The position numbers and the translations under genes are program-made. Below are positions 1 to 11,211 of a DNA stretch of 64,000 nt, piece after piece. The stretch covers positions 22,377,301 to 22,441,300 of the forward strand of contig CM066325.1 in NCBI GenBank assembly GCA_033807775.1, given 5' to 3'. The notes beneath the pieces are model-generated. The model worked only from the letters and a program-made list of their open reading frames with translations. It did no database searches and was not told the origin of the DNA. The DNA is from Saussurea involucrata (Eukaryota; Streptophyta; Magnoliopsida; Asterales; Asteraceae). Positions within the stretch are counted from its first letter, which is position 1, and every line of letters begins with the position of its first letter.

Positions 1-23
1 GATGAATGTTAGGTAAGACTTAC

Positions 24-1287
24 GGTAAAACTTGAACTTGCTATCCAGCCATGCCATTTCTTCAAAGTCTTGCTGTAGGAGTCATTACAAGCTTGTTGCA
101 TTGACCAATCTTGATGTTGGTATAAGTTACGGAACAACTCCACCAAGAAATCCATTGCTCTGCAGAACCCATAGAGTTAAGTTCAAACTTTAAGGGAATC
201 TAATGCTAATGAGACTGTTACTCTGTTAGTCTGCTTGTTTAATGTTTATGTTTAAAGTATACCAATTTTACAAAATAAGCCAGGGAATCCGGATTGGTTA
301 AGCTTATATGTAAAGGGACCGGAGCAAGCCACATTGCATCCTAGCCATATGTTTGGTAAACAAAATTTGATGACACACACACACACACACACGCAATATG
401 TACATTTATGTTGAAATTAGGTTCAGAAGCTAGTACCTTGTCAACCAAAGAAGACCATTGGTACAACTTGATGAACTCTTTGCAGTTTTTGTTTCAACTT
501 CAGCTTGTACCAGAGCATATAAGTAGTTGAATCTAGTTGGGTTTCCTGCGTACTTAGAATCCAATCTCTGCAAGTAAAAAAGAACACCCACATAATTCAT
601 GTAGACAGTAAAAGGAGGAAGTTAATATATGAATTTAATTGAGTATATGATGACAGATTCTGTTCATAAACTTGAAAAACAAAAACATGATGAATTTAGA
701 GAAGGATATGCATAGCTTACCGAGATATTCCCACTTATATCAGATTTCACAACAGCCATGGCAGCCCCAAATTTATCTAGAATTAAAACGAACACATAAA
801 CCATAATATAAACTCATAGCTAAAATTCAACTCATCGAGCATGGTCTTCTTTAGTCTGCAGAATCCTATAGAAACTTAGAGCAATTAATTCCGAGTTTAC
901 TGATCAGTTTTCAACCCTCATAGAGTCACTAGTTTTCTACATAGCAAAATTATACTCCCTCCGTTCCAAAATAAATGTCCACAATGAAAAATGCACACAG
1001 TTTTTAATAAATCAAAGTACGTTTTAGTAGTATGTAATCATTACACCTTTTAATTAATCAAAGTATAACTTTACCCTTAATTATTACACTTTTGAAAGTG
1101 AACACTTATTTTGGGACAAACTAAAATAGTAATATAGACACTTGTTTTGGGACACAGGAGGAAGCGCACCTAGAATAGGCAGCAACATTTTGCAGACATC
1201 CAAAAAGGGCTTAGTCAATATTTCATCATGATCAGACTTGATTTTCTTCATTCCTTCAATCGCAGGTGTAAACACCGTTTCTTCCAT
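24..1287 (-). CDS. GLTP1: Glycolipid transfer protein (GLTP1-like), exons 1-4, 3' end off window
   Basis: Cytosolic protein expected to carry glycosphingolipids or ceramide derivatives between membranes. Four coding exons join in frame: 1287-1170, 776-721, 567-437 and 159-24 (118, 56, 131 and 136 nt; 147 codons). All junctions are GT-AG. The start METVF-type peptide (MEETVFTPAIEGMKKIKSDH) matches plant GLTP1. The glycolipid headgroup signature is present: D-K-F-G, then KSDISGNI, then WLTRAMDFLVELFRNL, and Q-D-W followed by KKWHGW. These contain the Asp, Asn, Lys and Trp positions used for sugar binding in the family. Family length is about 200 aa, so about 55 C-terminal residues lie beyond base 1. 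A 5' UTR intron (1290-1631) precedes the ATG. Intron 1 carries a MITE whose end sits a few bases from the donor. Recognition rests on recalled family sequence; confidence is high. Confidence 0.93.
373..394. repeat. (CA)n microsatellite in GLTP1 intron
   Basis: About 10 consecutive CA/AC units in the intron between coding exons 3 and 4. Confidence 0.9.
955..1162. mobile_element. Stowaway-like MITE in GLTP1 intron 1
   Basis: Starts with CTCCCTCCGTTCCAAAATAA, the classic Stowaway/Tc1-mariner terminal sequence, after a TA. The far end reads as the degenerate inverse (CCTCCTGTGTCCCAAAACAA on the minus strand). About 208 bp, no coding capacity, and internally AT-rich with repeated 'ttttgggac'. Its right end lies 5-6 bp from the splice donor of coding exon 1 (GT at 1168-1169). 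Confidence 0.8.
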
Positions 1288-1289
1288 AT

Positions 1290-1631
1290 CTGATCAAATG
1301 AAATAATCTCAATAACAAAATTTGCATAAACAAACTCATATTTGATATTTCTCATGCTCTAAATTTCAACCTAAAACACAATCTTGAATACATGCGGATT
1401 GGACACAAGTTTCATCTCAATCAACTAATTGATTCATATCAAAAAGATGAAAATGCAGCCGAAATTGAACATGGATGATGAATTCAACGTAAGAATGCAT
1501 GTAATTAATCATGCTAAAACATAAAATTAACCAGGAAATCAACGTGTTGAATCTATCTATTATCAACTAAACCTAAATTTATTCCTAACATGAGGTCGTG
1601 ATCGAGGATAATCGATGAAGAAGGTACGTAC
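1290..1631 (-). other. 5' UTR intron of the GLTP1-like gene
   Basis: On the minus strand a consensus donor (CAG then GTACGT, ending at 1632) and an acceptor (TTTGATCAG at 1290) flank an AT-rich stretch that ends three bases before the start codon at 1287. A UTR exon would lie at about 1632-1690, just upstream of a CTAT/TA microsatellite. Inferred from splice signals only. Confidence 0.6.
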
Positions 1632-1699
1632 CTGATGTTGTTATAATATGGATTATAGATGGAAAGGATGAGGTTAGAGAGCTGAAATTACCTATCTAT

Positions 1700-2094
1700 C
1701 TATATATATATATATACATACATATACGGCGCTAATCGATGAAACAGAACTCGTAATTTTTCTATTGGATTTAATAGATTTATTCCAACTCAAACTTGAT
1801 ATTATTATTATTATTATTATATATTATATATATATATTCCATGGGAAAAGTTTTATTACGAACTCATAATTGATTAGAAACCTAAAATCCTCCATATACC
1901 CCTCTTTACCCTTTTACATATTCATATTCATTAAAATATAGTAGTGATTTACATAACGAATCTCTAATTCACGATGAATATAGATGTGTTATTTATCATG
2001 TGAGTTATAACTTATTCATGATGAATAACGTTCATATTCTTGAGAATGTCATGTGTAAGGTTGTGGCATGTGGGGCGGTGCTCGGGTTCCTAAC
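1700..2094. other. AT-rich spacer upstream of GLTP1
   Basis: Contains TA and ATT microsatellites at 1697-1725 and 1801-1840 and no credible coding frame. It probably includes the GLTP1 promoter. I could not place a specific TATA box because of the TA repeats. Confidence 0.5.
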
Positions 2095-2365
2095 CAGTGG
2101 CAGATCCAGGATCTTTGTGTAGTCGGCACTTTTAAGATAGATTAAAGGCCCATAAATTTGTCCAATGTGTTTTTAGCCTAATTACACCGTTTCGAGAGAT
2201 TTTTATAAAACTTTGATTGTTTTCGAGTGATTTTTAAGTTTTTTGCTGATTTTGAGGACCTCTTGATTTTCTTGGTTGACTTTGAAAGATTCCTTTTGTG
2301 TTCTTTTTTTGGTTGATTTCGTGGTGGTTATTTTGGTTGATGGGATCACATGCAGAAAATTACCG
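2095..2365 (+). mobile_element. Degenerate hAT-type nonautonomous element (partial)
   Basis: Begins CAGTGGCAGATCCAGGATC, a decayed form of the CAGGGGCGGATC terminus common to plant hAT MITEs. The following text (gtttttagcc, then tttcgag, gattttt and aagttttt) parallels the better-preserved element at 4466-4925. No clear right terminus is visible. Confidence 0.5.
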
Positions 2366-3046
2366 GGGTACTCTAATACAAAGTTAAAAAAACTGTTTTT
2401 AACCTAGGTAAAAGGAAAAAGAAGAGGTTTTAATAAGGGTCATCCCTCCACATCCATTGCGATTCATAATGAATAATGAACGTGAATTTTGTATAATGTT
2501 CATGATGAATGATACACCATTTATAATAAATTTCCCATGAATGTTGGGACACATGACACATTCTCGTATTTCCTTCAATTCACAACGAAAGTTAGATTTG
2601 CAACTGAATCTGTATCTATATATGATATAATATGTAGTGTATTGGGTTTCAAAGAAACAACATTCGTTTTTATTATCTACAGCCGAAGTCGAATGTTGTT
2701 GTGGCTCGTGCATATATGCTTATAAGTTGGATAAAACATTAACTTTGTGATTGTAAGATACATTTATCTCGTGTTCAATTATGTGTTACAATAATAATGT
2801 AATGTATTTGATTAAAAAAACATTTTTTAGACACACAAAAGCACACTCAACTTTCGTCAACATATTTTATGGGATCATGTTCAAAAAGACAATATCGTTT
2901 TACAAAAACATGATTGCAGAAAACATTGATTTTGAATTTGATATATGAAATTGGCGTACCATATATTAACACTTAAAAAAATTAAAATATATACGAATAC
3001 ACGGCTAATGTTATATATGCGTAGTTGCATACAACGTACCAAATGA

Positions 3047-3087
<41 letters not shown>

Positions 3088-3845
3088 CTCCGTAAAATGC
3101 AAATCTTGCATTTGTTGCATACCTTACAAATCACAGTGTGCATATATGCATAACGGTGTGAATATATGAACAATGTGCATATACATATGCATATGCATAC
3201 ATGCAAGAATATACATATAATGGAGATACATTCGTATGGGATAATGCATATATGCATCTTAGATTATGCATATATGCACATTGGTTTGTAAGGGGTGCAA
3301 CAAATACCTGGTTTGTATTTGATTTGTATCCTATATATATATATATATATATGGTATTAATGATTCGAGCATTTAACAAGATACTCGAGGAGTCGAGGTC
3401 AATCTTGAAATTAGTAATTCTCAATCCTGAGTCGACTGCAAACACAAAATAAAGATCGTTTAAATTAACGAGTCGAACTCCTTAATATCATTTGTTTGAC
3501 TTGGCATGTTCGAAAGTTCAATTATAATTTTTGACTTTTTGAATCGAGCCATGTGAATATATACTTTTTTGAGCCGAACATGTTCATAAGATATAAATTA
3601 AAATATCGAGCTCAAACAAATAAACAAGTTAACCCATCTCGGAGTGAGAGCCCTAAAAAAGTTTATAAAATTTAAAATTTTAGATTGTAATGTGGAACTC
3701 AAGTCGAACCCAAACTTGATATTAAATTTTCTAATAGAACCTAAATAACTCGTTATTTGGTTCACTAACCCCTCTAATTATACTCCTCTTCAACCTATCC
3801 ACCAATAAGTCAACAACAATTTTAAGCTTTCATTTGTATAGGGGC
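2366..3845. other. AT-rich intergenic stretch with microsatellites
   Basis: No gene is supported. It holds a (TA)n(GA)n run at 3045-3088, a cluster of 'tgcatatatgcat' palindromes at 3138-3290, a second TA run at 3333-3352, and scattered GAGTCGA motifs at 3380-3480. Several short open frames here are low-complexity artefacts (runs of Tyr-Ile). Confidence 0.6.
3045..3088. repeat. (TA)n(GA)n compound microsatellite
   Basis: A run of about 12 TA units passes directly into about 9 GA units. Confidence 0.9.
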
Positions 3846-4465
3846 CAAGGTTCTAAATGGCGTGAGGCGTGGCGTGACGGCGAGATCAAACCTCAAGCTT
3901 TACGAGTTACGACGAGGTCATGACGTTTTCCAAAGCGTGGCTTAAGGCGGCAAATATGTATATATGTGTGTGTGTGTGTTTATGTGGGTGTTGAACTGTA
4001 ACACCCTCAAAATTGGAAAGAGCAATTAAATAAAATTTTCAATAATACATCTAGAAATAATACAATTTCTTTCTATAAACCAATACTGGAAATATCTCAA
4101 ATTAAGTTCTATGATTAACCTCGAACAATTTATAACCCAAGTCTTATTACAAAGACTAAATCCATATCAGGTGTTACTTAACCCAAGTACAAATTGCTAT
4201 TCCCAAAAAAATAAATGCGAAAGACTTCACTTAATCAATTCATTTCTCGAGCACACTACTAGCACTCATCTCTTCGCAGTATCACTAGAACTACTCCCAA
4301 CCTGAACCTGTTGCACATGCCGAAAAATAAAAAGGTTAGACTAACGCCTAGTGAGTTCAAGAGTTTACAACATGATTTAAATAATTTGTTGAATGAAAGA
4401 TTGCAACTTAAATCATGATTTCCAAAAGAGTTTATGATAAGGATGTAAACGACTCATTTTCCAAC

Positions 4466-4925
4466 CAGGGACGGACTTAGAAACTTTTTCATACGGTGGC
4501 ACCATATTTTTTCAAACGGTTTTTATCGACATGTGTATCTTTTTTACCAACGTTCAATATCGACCAATATGTTTTTAGCCAAATTTCGGTGTTTCGAGGG
4601 ATTTTTAAAGTTTTTGCCCTGATTTCAAGTATTTTTAAGTTTTTAACGATTTTGAGACTTTTTCAGTATTTTTGGTTGATTTCGGAAGACGTTATCAGTA
4701 TTTTTGGTTGATTTCCGTAGTTTTTTCGGTTTTTTCGGTTGATTTGAAGGGTTTTTTTGGTTTTTAGGTAGATTACGAGGTACGGTTGCACTTCCAAAAG
4801 AATACGGTAGCACCTCCTAAAACGATACGGTTGCACCTTTCACGAAACCAAAAAGTTTTACCCTTCACCGGAGAAATGATACGGTGGCACGTGCCACCGT
4901 GTGCCCTTATAAAGGTCCGTCCATG
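4466..4925. mobile_element. hAT nonautonomous element inside solo LTR 1
   Basis: A perfect 8-bp target duplication TTTCCAAC (4458-4465 and 4926-4933) flanks termini CAGGGACGGACTTAG and AAAGGTCCGTCCATG, which are near-perfect inverted repeats. It is 460 bp with no transposase. A subterminal palindrome ACGGTGGCACGTGCCACCGT lies at 4881-4900. The body resembles the decayed copy at 2095-2365. Confidence 0.88.
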
Positions 4926-6886
4926 TTTCCAACGCACGCAAAATCTATGAGGAAAGTTTCCAAAATGTATATAACGTTTTCCAAAATGAAATCCAATCCA
5001 AGCTCACTCAAAACGTGAACAGATCTATATTATGCAAAACACTCAAACACGGATGAGACATAATACTCAACCCATAAATCATGGAAGAACAATCCATATA
5101 AGTATAATACTTCACCGAAAACATGATACGAAACCCAATACTCACACGAGCATAAAATGAAATGGAGTCCAAATACCAAAAATATGGAAGTGACATGCTT
5201 CATTCCAACTTTAATATACGTGGAGGGAATTCCAATATTAAAGTCATCAATTGCAGTCAATCGCACAAGACCAACGATAATAAAGCAAGGACATTATAAT
5301 ATCCAAAATAATGTTGGCCGACAACAGGGGAGACGTGTATCCATTGAGAGTGGAGGAACACAAAAGTATGCCACTCATACAACGTTAATCGTATGACACT
5401 TCACGACATGAAAGCCCAAATGTCCCTACGAATCCTTTCAAGTCACACCCAAATAGACAGATGACCTTAGCGAATATTACCATGAATACCACCAAAGGCC
5501 CGACACAAGCGGGGTTACAACCATGACATTGCCCCGACATGGCCAAGGTCATAAACGCCCATCAATCATGATAACACAACCAGACTCAACCCTCCTAGTG
5601 TACCCTTGCAAGGTAAAGGTCATAGAACATGGGGCACGGTCAAATCCCGCAACACCCAGTAGACCATCAAATAAAGACTGACTTACGTGCCTATGGATCC
5701 AATGCAACACAGTCTAAAATTACATGACTACACAGGAATGACTAAAGCACTCGAGCATGTAATTATCAATAAGATGCAATAAGTGGCAATAAATGCAAAT
5801 CATAAATAGGACTCTACATTGAGCCATCAAAATCGGACAAGATGTCCCAAAGACTCCTTTAAAGTCAAAACCGAGCAAAATGCTCAAAACCCATTAGACC
5901 AATAAATAACGGTCCTCATAATGTAAAATGCATTTAAACATCACTTAGGTAAACGTATACCTCAAAGACATTATTAACCCAAAACTTGTCATAGATTAGG
6001 ACAAATGGTTTCCCAAATGGACCCATACCCTTATAATTCCAAAATGTCTCATAACACGAAAATGTGCATTTTCCAAATGGTTTATAAAATCAATTACACC
6101 AACATGCTTAAACCATTGAATGTACTCCATTTGTGCAATAAATCATTTAAGGACATATTTATGATTTCTACTTATCAAAATATCATAAAATACCAAATAT
6201 GGGTGTTTTACAAAGTTTATAAAGTTAAACACTTCAAAAGATCAAACTCACCAAATAACTCAACAATTGATAATTTTAAGTAAAACACGCAAATACTTAA
6301 AAAATAACATTTTTGGCATGTACAACGTTTTCACAAATCAACTTGAACTCACCTTGCTAGATTTAGGCTAAATCTAGATTTTCCCCAAACTTGAGCTTAT
6401 TTGAAGAAACTTGAATCCTCAAGCCAAATCTTCCAAAGACCTAAATCCATAAGTTTCCAACCATAAATATTCACATCCAACGATAAAGAATCATTCCCCA
6501 AACATTTTTACATCAAGATCTCAACTTATACCAAACCCCTAATTTCCATAGATGAAGAGAGGAGAAGATTACCTTAACCATAACTTGAATCCACCAACCA
6601 AAACACGACAAGCTCCAACTCTTCAAAATGGACAAAAAGGTTGGATGAAACCCTAGAAAGCTTTGGGTGAAGAAAACGAAGTGAAAGGGTTTCAAGATTT
6701 GTTTCCCAAAACCATGGTAGATGAAGAAATCACTTGCAAATCTCGAATCTTGTGGCTAAATGGCTCAAAATCGACTTTAAGGCTTAGGGTTTTGGTTTGG
6801 GAGAGAAAGAGATGAAGGGTAGAAGTGGGAAATGAAAAATGGGGTTGAAATGGTTAAAATCGCGTTTTTACGCTCCAGGTGCCCGG

Positions 6887-7022
6887 CGGCTAAAGTGACG
6901 TGCGAGAGTGACAATGTCACTTTCGCTGGGCACTCTCGCCGTGGTCCCAAGACTCTCGGTACAAAACGACGAGAGTGACCTGCGATTGTGACACATGTCA
7001 CTTTCGCTGGTCACTTTAGCCG
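6887..7022. repeat. GC-rich inverted and direct repeat block in solo LTR 1
   Basis: A perfect 13-bp inverted repeat (CGGCTAAAGTGAC at 6887-6899, complement at 7010-7022) encloses two direct copies of TGTCACTTTCGCTGG. It stands out against the AT-rich surroundings and could fold as a long stem. Confidence 0.65.
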
Positions 7023-7387
7023 AAATTGTACCGAAAGTTTCTTTGGCCATAACTTCTTCGTTTTAGCTCCGTTTTCGCTCCGAAAAGGCCCGTTGGACTC
7101 GTATTTGAATTCTCCATCTAACAAGACTATAAAATCTAGGATTTAATCCAAAATTTTATTTTCCATATTTATCTTAAAGTATCGATACCTTCCAAAGATC
7201 GGGGTGTTACATAAACAATAGTAATTAAGTTATTAACAATTTAAATTCAAATAAAACGATAAATAAAGGAAATTCTAAATTCTAATCAATACTAATAGAC
7301 AGATTCGAATCAGATTTCGAAGTACATAGATTCGAAAAATCGAAAGTACACAAATTTGTAACGCCATAACACGCCATGACGGGCAAT

Positions 7388-9042
7388 TGTAATAACCGGG
7401 TCTGCTTTGTAAATATGGTACATTGGTGTGTGTAGTATGAAGAATGGAACTTGGGTGGCAATTGTGAGAATAAGAGAAATAGGGTTAAAACCCCTAAAAT
7501 TTCTCATTTCATTCTTCAGTATTGGCGGCTGTGTGTGTGAAGCTTGGTGTGGAGCAGACCTTGCTATCTTGAGAAGATATTGGAGAATCAAAGCTTGGGG
7601 TGTGAATCATCATCTCCCTGGAGGTAAATTCCTTCTCCTTAACCCATTAATCTGTGAGTAACAATTGGAATCTTGGTGTGGATCTTGATTGGGAGATCAT
7701 TTGTCTGATATCTTTTCAAGTAGTTGAGAAAAATCAAACTCCGTGTTTCGTCCTAACCAAATTACGGTTTTGTAATAGGGATGGGAACAGTGATGTTATC
7801 ATTGACTATGATTATCTAATAGTTTAAGTACAATTGATATAGTTGAAGCGCAGTCAAAATATGGTTCGGTAGGGGAGATCGAATGTTTTAGCTCTTTAAA
7901 TGGTAGTAATATTGATCCCTTGCTTGTCGTGACTTAAATCAAAATTTGAGTCGAACCGTTTGGTATTGAGGGTTAGCAGTGCGATAAAATCCCATTTGTC
8001 CGGAACCTGGTTGTAGTCCGAAAGAGGTTCCCGAAAAACCAATGTAGAATCCGAAAGTGAGTCCGGGAGTTACCGGAATCCGGAAGTGAGTCCGGGAGTT
8101 ACCGGAACCCGGAAGTGAGTCCGGAAGTTAGCGGAATCCGGAAGGGAGTTCGGAAGTTAGCGGAATCCGGAAGAGAGTCCGGGAAAGTACCGGAATCCGG
8201 AACCCGAAATGCGTGTCCGGGACTCTGGTTGTTAGTAGCATTTTCTAAGAGTACCTGGAGGGTCGGTATGCCACGTGAGTAGTTGAGTGACTTATCCACT
8301 CTTGTGTGTTGGGTGCAAATGTAGGTTCGGATAGAGGATAGCAGTTGCAAGTGGGAACACTTAGCGTGGACATCATGTGAGTCTTTCTAAACCGAAGCTT
8401 TGGCATACTTGCTTTAATGCTCGTACATTCTTATATTGAATTGCACGTTTACTTGTGGCTTAAATTATGCAAGTTGGAGCGTGATAATTATTTCGTGGTA
8501 TGTATGAGTTGGGACGAAGAGTAACTTATTATAACACCATATGGGGAGTGTGTCCCATACAATTATATGAACCTGATTCATATGACTATGAAGGGCGGGT
8601 GTGTGCCCTAAAACGAGGTCACGGGTGTGTACGTGATCAAGCGTGAAACATCTGCATACGTGTGGTTATTTAAACTGATAAGGGTGTAATTGTTTATTAA
8701 TTTATCTAAACTCTTTTAAGTTGTTATGTGTGGTGCGATGTTGTTATTTGAGGGATCTCAATAGACCATGTGGTCTAACCCTCGCTTTTCAAAACTAAAA
8801 CCCTTTTCAGGTAAGCAGGTTTTTAGAGAGCTCGTCTAGAGGAAATGACAAGATGTGAGCCGGAGCTTGCTTCTAATGGAATTAGAAGACTTTCCTTTTT
8901 ACTTGTGTTAGATACATTTCTCAGCTGTAACTAGGGTTGTTTCCGCGAACCCAAATTTTGATATTGAGACAGTGTGGGTCATTTTGGCAGTTTAATTATA
9001 TCGTGGATGTTGTTTGGCTTAATTTTAGTGTGGGTTGTTACA
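7388..9042 (+). mobile_element. Solo LTR 2 of a Ty3/gypsy element
   Basis: Runs from TGTAATAACC to GGTTGTTACA (1,655 bp). Flanks GCAAT (7383-7387) and ACAAT (9043-9047) match 4 of 5. On the plus strand it carries 'gtctaaccctcgctttt', the reverse complement of text in the LTRs of the nested element (near 14830 and 21500), so it belongs to a related subfamily in the opposite orientation. No internal domain is present, so it is a solo LTR. Confidence 0.72.
8037..8205 (+). repeat. ~29-bp TCCGGA minisatellite in solo LTR 2
   Basis: About five imperfect head-to-tail copies of a unit built on 'ggaatccggaagtgagtccg' followed by 'ggagttacc'. The CpG-containing TCCGGA core recurs twice per unit. The analogous position in the LTRs of the nested element also carries a TCCGGA minisatellite with a different (17-bp) unit. 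Confidence 0.8.
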
Positions 9043-9180
9043 ACAATGCTATAACGCGTCATGGCGTGCCATGTCGCGCCATCACGAGCTCCATGCCTTA
9101 TCTCGACGCCAAGGGGTAAAATGTGGCGACAAGGCTACGCCTCGGCGCCAAGGCACGTTTTTTAGAACATTGACAGGTGC

Positions 9181-9557
9181 AGACACACTTTTTAGCATAT
9201 GGTGGCATGAGTTACTGTTTCGCTTCTTTATCGTAGTGTAAAAATGATAGGATCATCAATGGTGTCACTATATCATTTGTCATGTGCAACCATATATATA
9301 TTGGACAAAAAATAGATTACTGACAACTCTAATCGGTACCACACGGAACCCGCCTCCAAGAACACCAATGTGAGAGACCATTTTTTGGCTTACTCAACGG
9401 GTGAGGCCAATGGGGGCATGTTATGTATTTGGGCAAAGTCGTCTCACCCCTTTGTCAACCGAGCTACACGTCAGAGGCTATGTATATATATATATTTTAA
9501 AACTACAATAATGATACAAGTTTTTAGTAGAGTTGGTTTGTATGTTTTTTCTCTTAC
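9181..9557. other. Intergenic spacer, nothing recognised
   Basis: No conserved coding frame or structured repeat is visible. Confidence 0.5.
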
Positions 9558-9567
9558 CCAAGGCGTA

Positions 9568-9816
9568 CGGATGAGACTCGAGGACCAAATACACGATCCA
9601 AACCGGTATCGAACCGAAACCGAACCGTATGCATGTAATCGGTTCGGTTTATCGGTTCCCAATTTTCTACAATTTCGTGATTCGGTTCTCGGTTCAAAAA
9701 ACGAAACTTGTACATACCGTCCTGAAACCGAAACTGAACCGGTTTTTGGTCCTAATTTTGAGTCCCACATAAATCGGTACCAGTTCGGTACCGGGCCAAC
9801 ACCAATCTCATCCCTA
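9568..9816. mobile_element. CGGTTCGG-rich short element with ~10-bp direct flanks
   Basis: The flanks share CCAAGGCGTA (9558-9567 and 9817-9826). Termini GGATGAG and CTCATCC are inverted. The inside is a cluster of ccgaaaccgaacc and ggttcgg motifs typical of a common plant repeat. An open frame that runs through it (9370-9858) is a by-product of the motif repeats. Confidence 0.65.
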
Positions 9817-10242
9817 CCAAGGCGTAGGTTTGAATTTTGTTTCGAACAATTTTCTTAGTCTTTTAGCTTTTAATTTCATATTTATTTTATTTTAAAAAAA
9901 ATGCAACAAAAGATATCACATGTGAAAAAACAACGAACTAACCAACAACTCAATGATAATTTTGTGAAAAAATATCCATATCCATGTTTGATGTAAAATG
10001 GTGTAACCACTTAGAAAAATCCTAGGTTTTGTGACATTTTCTTATTAAAATTTTCATTGCATAAAATGTTAATTAAATTTATTGTGGTTTATAAATATTT
10101 TAATTTCAACTATTTTATGTGAAAATAAATGGACGATATGTATGATTCATTGAACATTGAGAAAATAGCTAAATAACATATCAAACATTTAAAAGTTCTT
10201 CAAAATATATATTCAGATGATCCAAATCTTCGATATTATTTA

Positions 10243-10372
10243 TAGGAAAATTAATTAAAATATCCAAAGTTTGACTTTAACGTTATCAAAATACCCATTT
10301 TCTCGCCAATTTTACCAAAATACTCATTTTTCCGCGATGGGGTCATGATCGCGGACCAGGGAAAATTTTGAA
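10243..10372 (+). mobile_element. Left half of a CGCGATCGCG-type MITE (truncated)
   Basis: Starts ggaaaattaattaaaata, then 'ccaaagtttgactttaac', 'aaaatac', and a 'ccgcgatgg/gatcgcgg' core. This matches the left arm of the complete element at 42929-43263. The right arm is absent: unrelated DNA follows and then the truncated 5' LTR at 10435. Confidence 0.65.
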
Positions 10373-11211
10373 AATTTATAAACAAAACATATAAAACATT
10401 AGGCTTGCGCCTAGTAAGAACATCCAATTTCCAATTTGGGTTTATTAAATAAATTAAGTATAATTATTTGATAAAGTTGTGCTCGATTATTTGGTAAATT
10501 AATTTTAGAGTTCAAACCCGAATAAGTCTCGTTAGTTATTTTGAGAAGTTATAAGTTAAGGGGTGAACTTTATTTTTATTTATAAGTGGAAGGGGTAAAG
10601 TTGTCAAATAATGAAAGATAAAGGAGGCTAAGTGTTTATGTGATGAGTTATACATCATCACCTTTACATGTGGAAGCAAGACATGACACCTCTTTTGGGT
10701 GTGTTTGCATGTGCGTGTGTTTAATCGTGAAAAGAGAGAAAAGAGAAAGAGAGAAAAGAGAGAGAGAGCCAAGAAGAAAGAAGATAAAGAGAGGGATATC
10801 AACTATTTCAGTTGGAGTTTAAGTATAAACTGGAAGAATCAAAGGTATGGTTTTATTTAAAAATTTGCTCTCTTTATGGTTATAAGTTTTCTAAATGGTT
10901 AGAAATGGGTTTTTGTTAATTTTTGGAAAGAATAAGAAATCTGGGTTGATGGTTATGTTCAGTTGATAACCTTAAGTATATCTGCATAATTACATAAACA
11001 TGCATGGCTTAAAATGGTTAAAATTAGATTGAGCTTCAAAAGTTATGTTGCATATCAAGTGTTTGATAAAATGTTTGAGAGACATTTGTAACTTTAAGTT
11101 TATGTCCTGTTTTAGAAAATTCATAGAAAATCAACCGTCTGTCCAAATAAGATGTGTAATATATCGTTGGAAAGCTTTAAGAGTGTAGACCATTTTTGTA
11201 GTTTACAGTAA

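Larger units (their letters stand above)
3997..7211 (-). mobile_element. Solo LTR 1 of a Ty3/gypsy element (antisense)
   Basis: Terminates in TGTAACACCC and GGGTGTTACA, the LTR ends of this chromovirus group. Flanks TGAAC (3992-3996) and TAAAC (7212-7216) match 4 of 5, as expected for a 5-bp retroviral-type target duplication. Its antisense strand carries the 'ctcactaggcgttag' motif also found in the LTRs at 13190 and 28390. There is no internal coding region, so this is a solo LTR left by LTR-LTR recombination. It is unusually long at 3.2 kb, partly because of the nested hAT element at 4466-4925. Confidence 0.7.
3846..9172. mobile_element. hAT-type GC-rich-ended MITE, split by two solo LTRs
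   Basis: The left end CAAGGTTCTAAATGGCGTGA and right end AGAACATTG form imperfect inverted termini. The flanks ATAGGGGC (3838-3845) and ACAGGTGC (9173-9180) match at 6 of 8, an aged 8-bp target duplication. The element's own sequence survives only at 3846-3996, 7212-7387 and 9043-9172 (about 450 bp). The uninterrupted relative at 29785-30155 shares the same ends and body. The remainder is the two LTR insertions listed separately. Confidence 0.72.

Noticed and set aside
2881..3452. Several overlapping 80-104-codon frames
   Set aside because: They translate TA/GA microsatellites and tgcatatatgca palindromes (runs of Tyr-Ile and Leu-Ser); no gene signal.
3997..7211. A long terminal-inverted-repeat DNA transposon
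   Set aside because: TGTAACACCC/GGGTGTTACA could be read as inverted ends, but the sequence contains LTR text of this chromovirus group and 5-bp rather than 8-9-bp flanks, so a solo LTR is the better reading.
9370..9858. 162-codon open frame
   Set aside because: It runs through a CGGTTCGG repeat element, has Thr-Glu-Pro low complexity and an open shadow on the other strand, with no recognisable domain.
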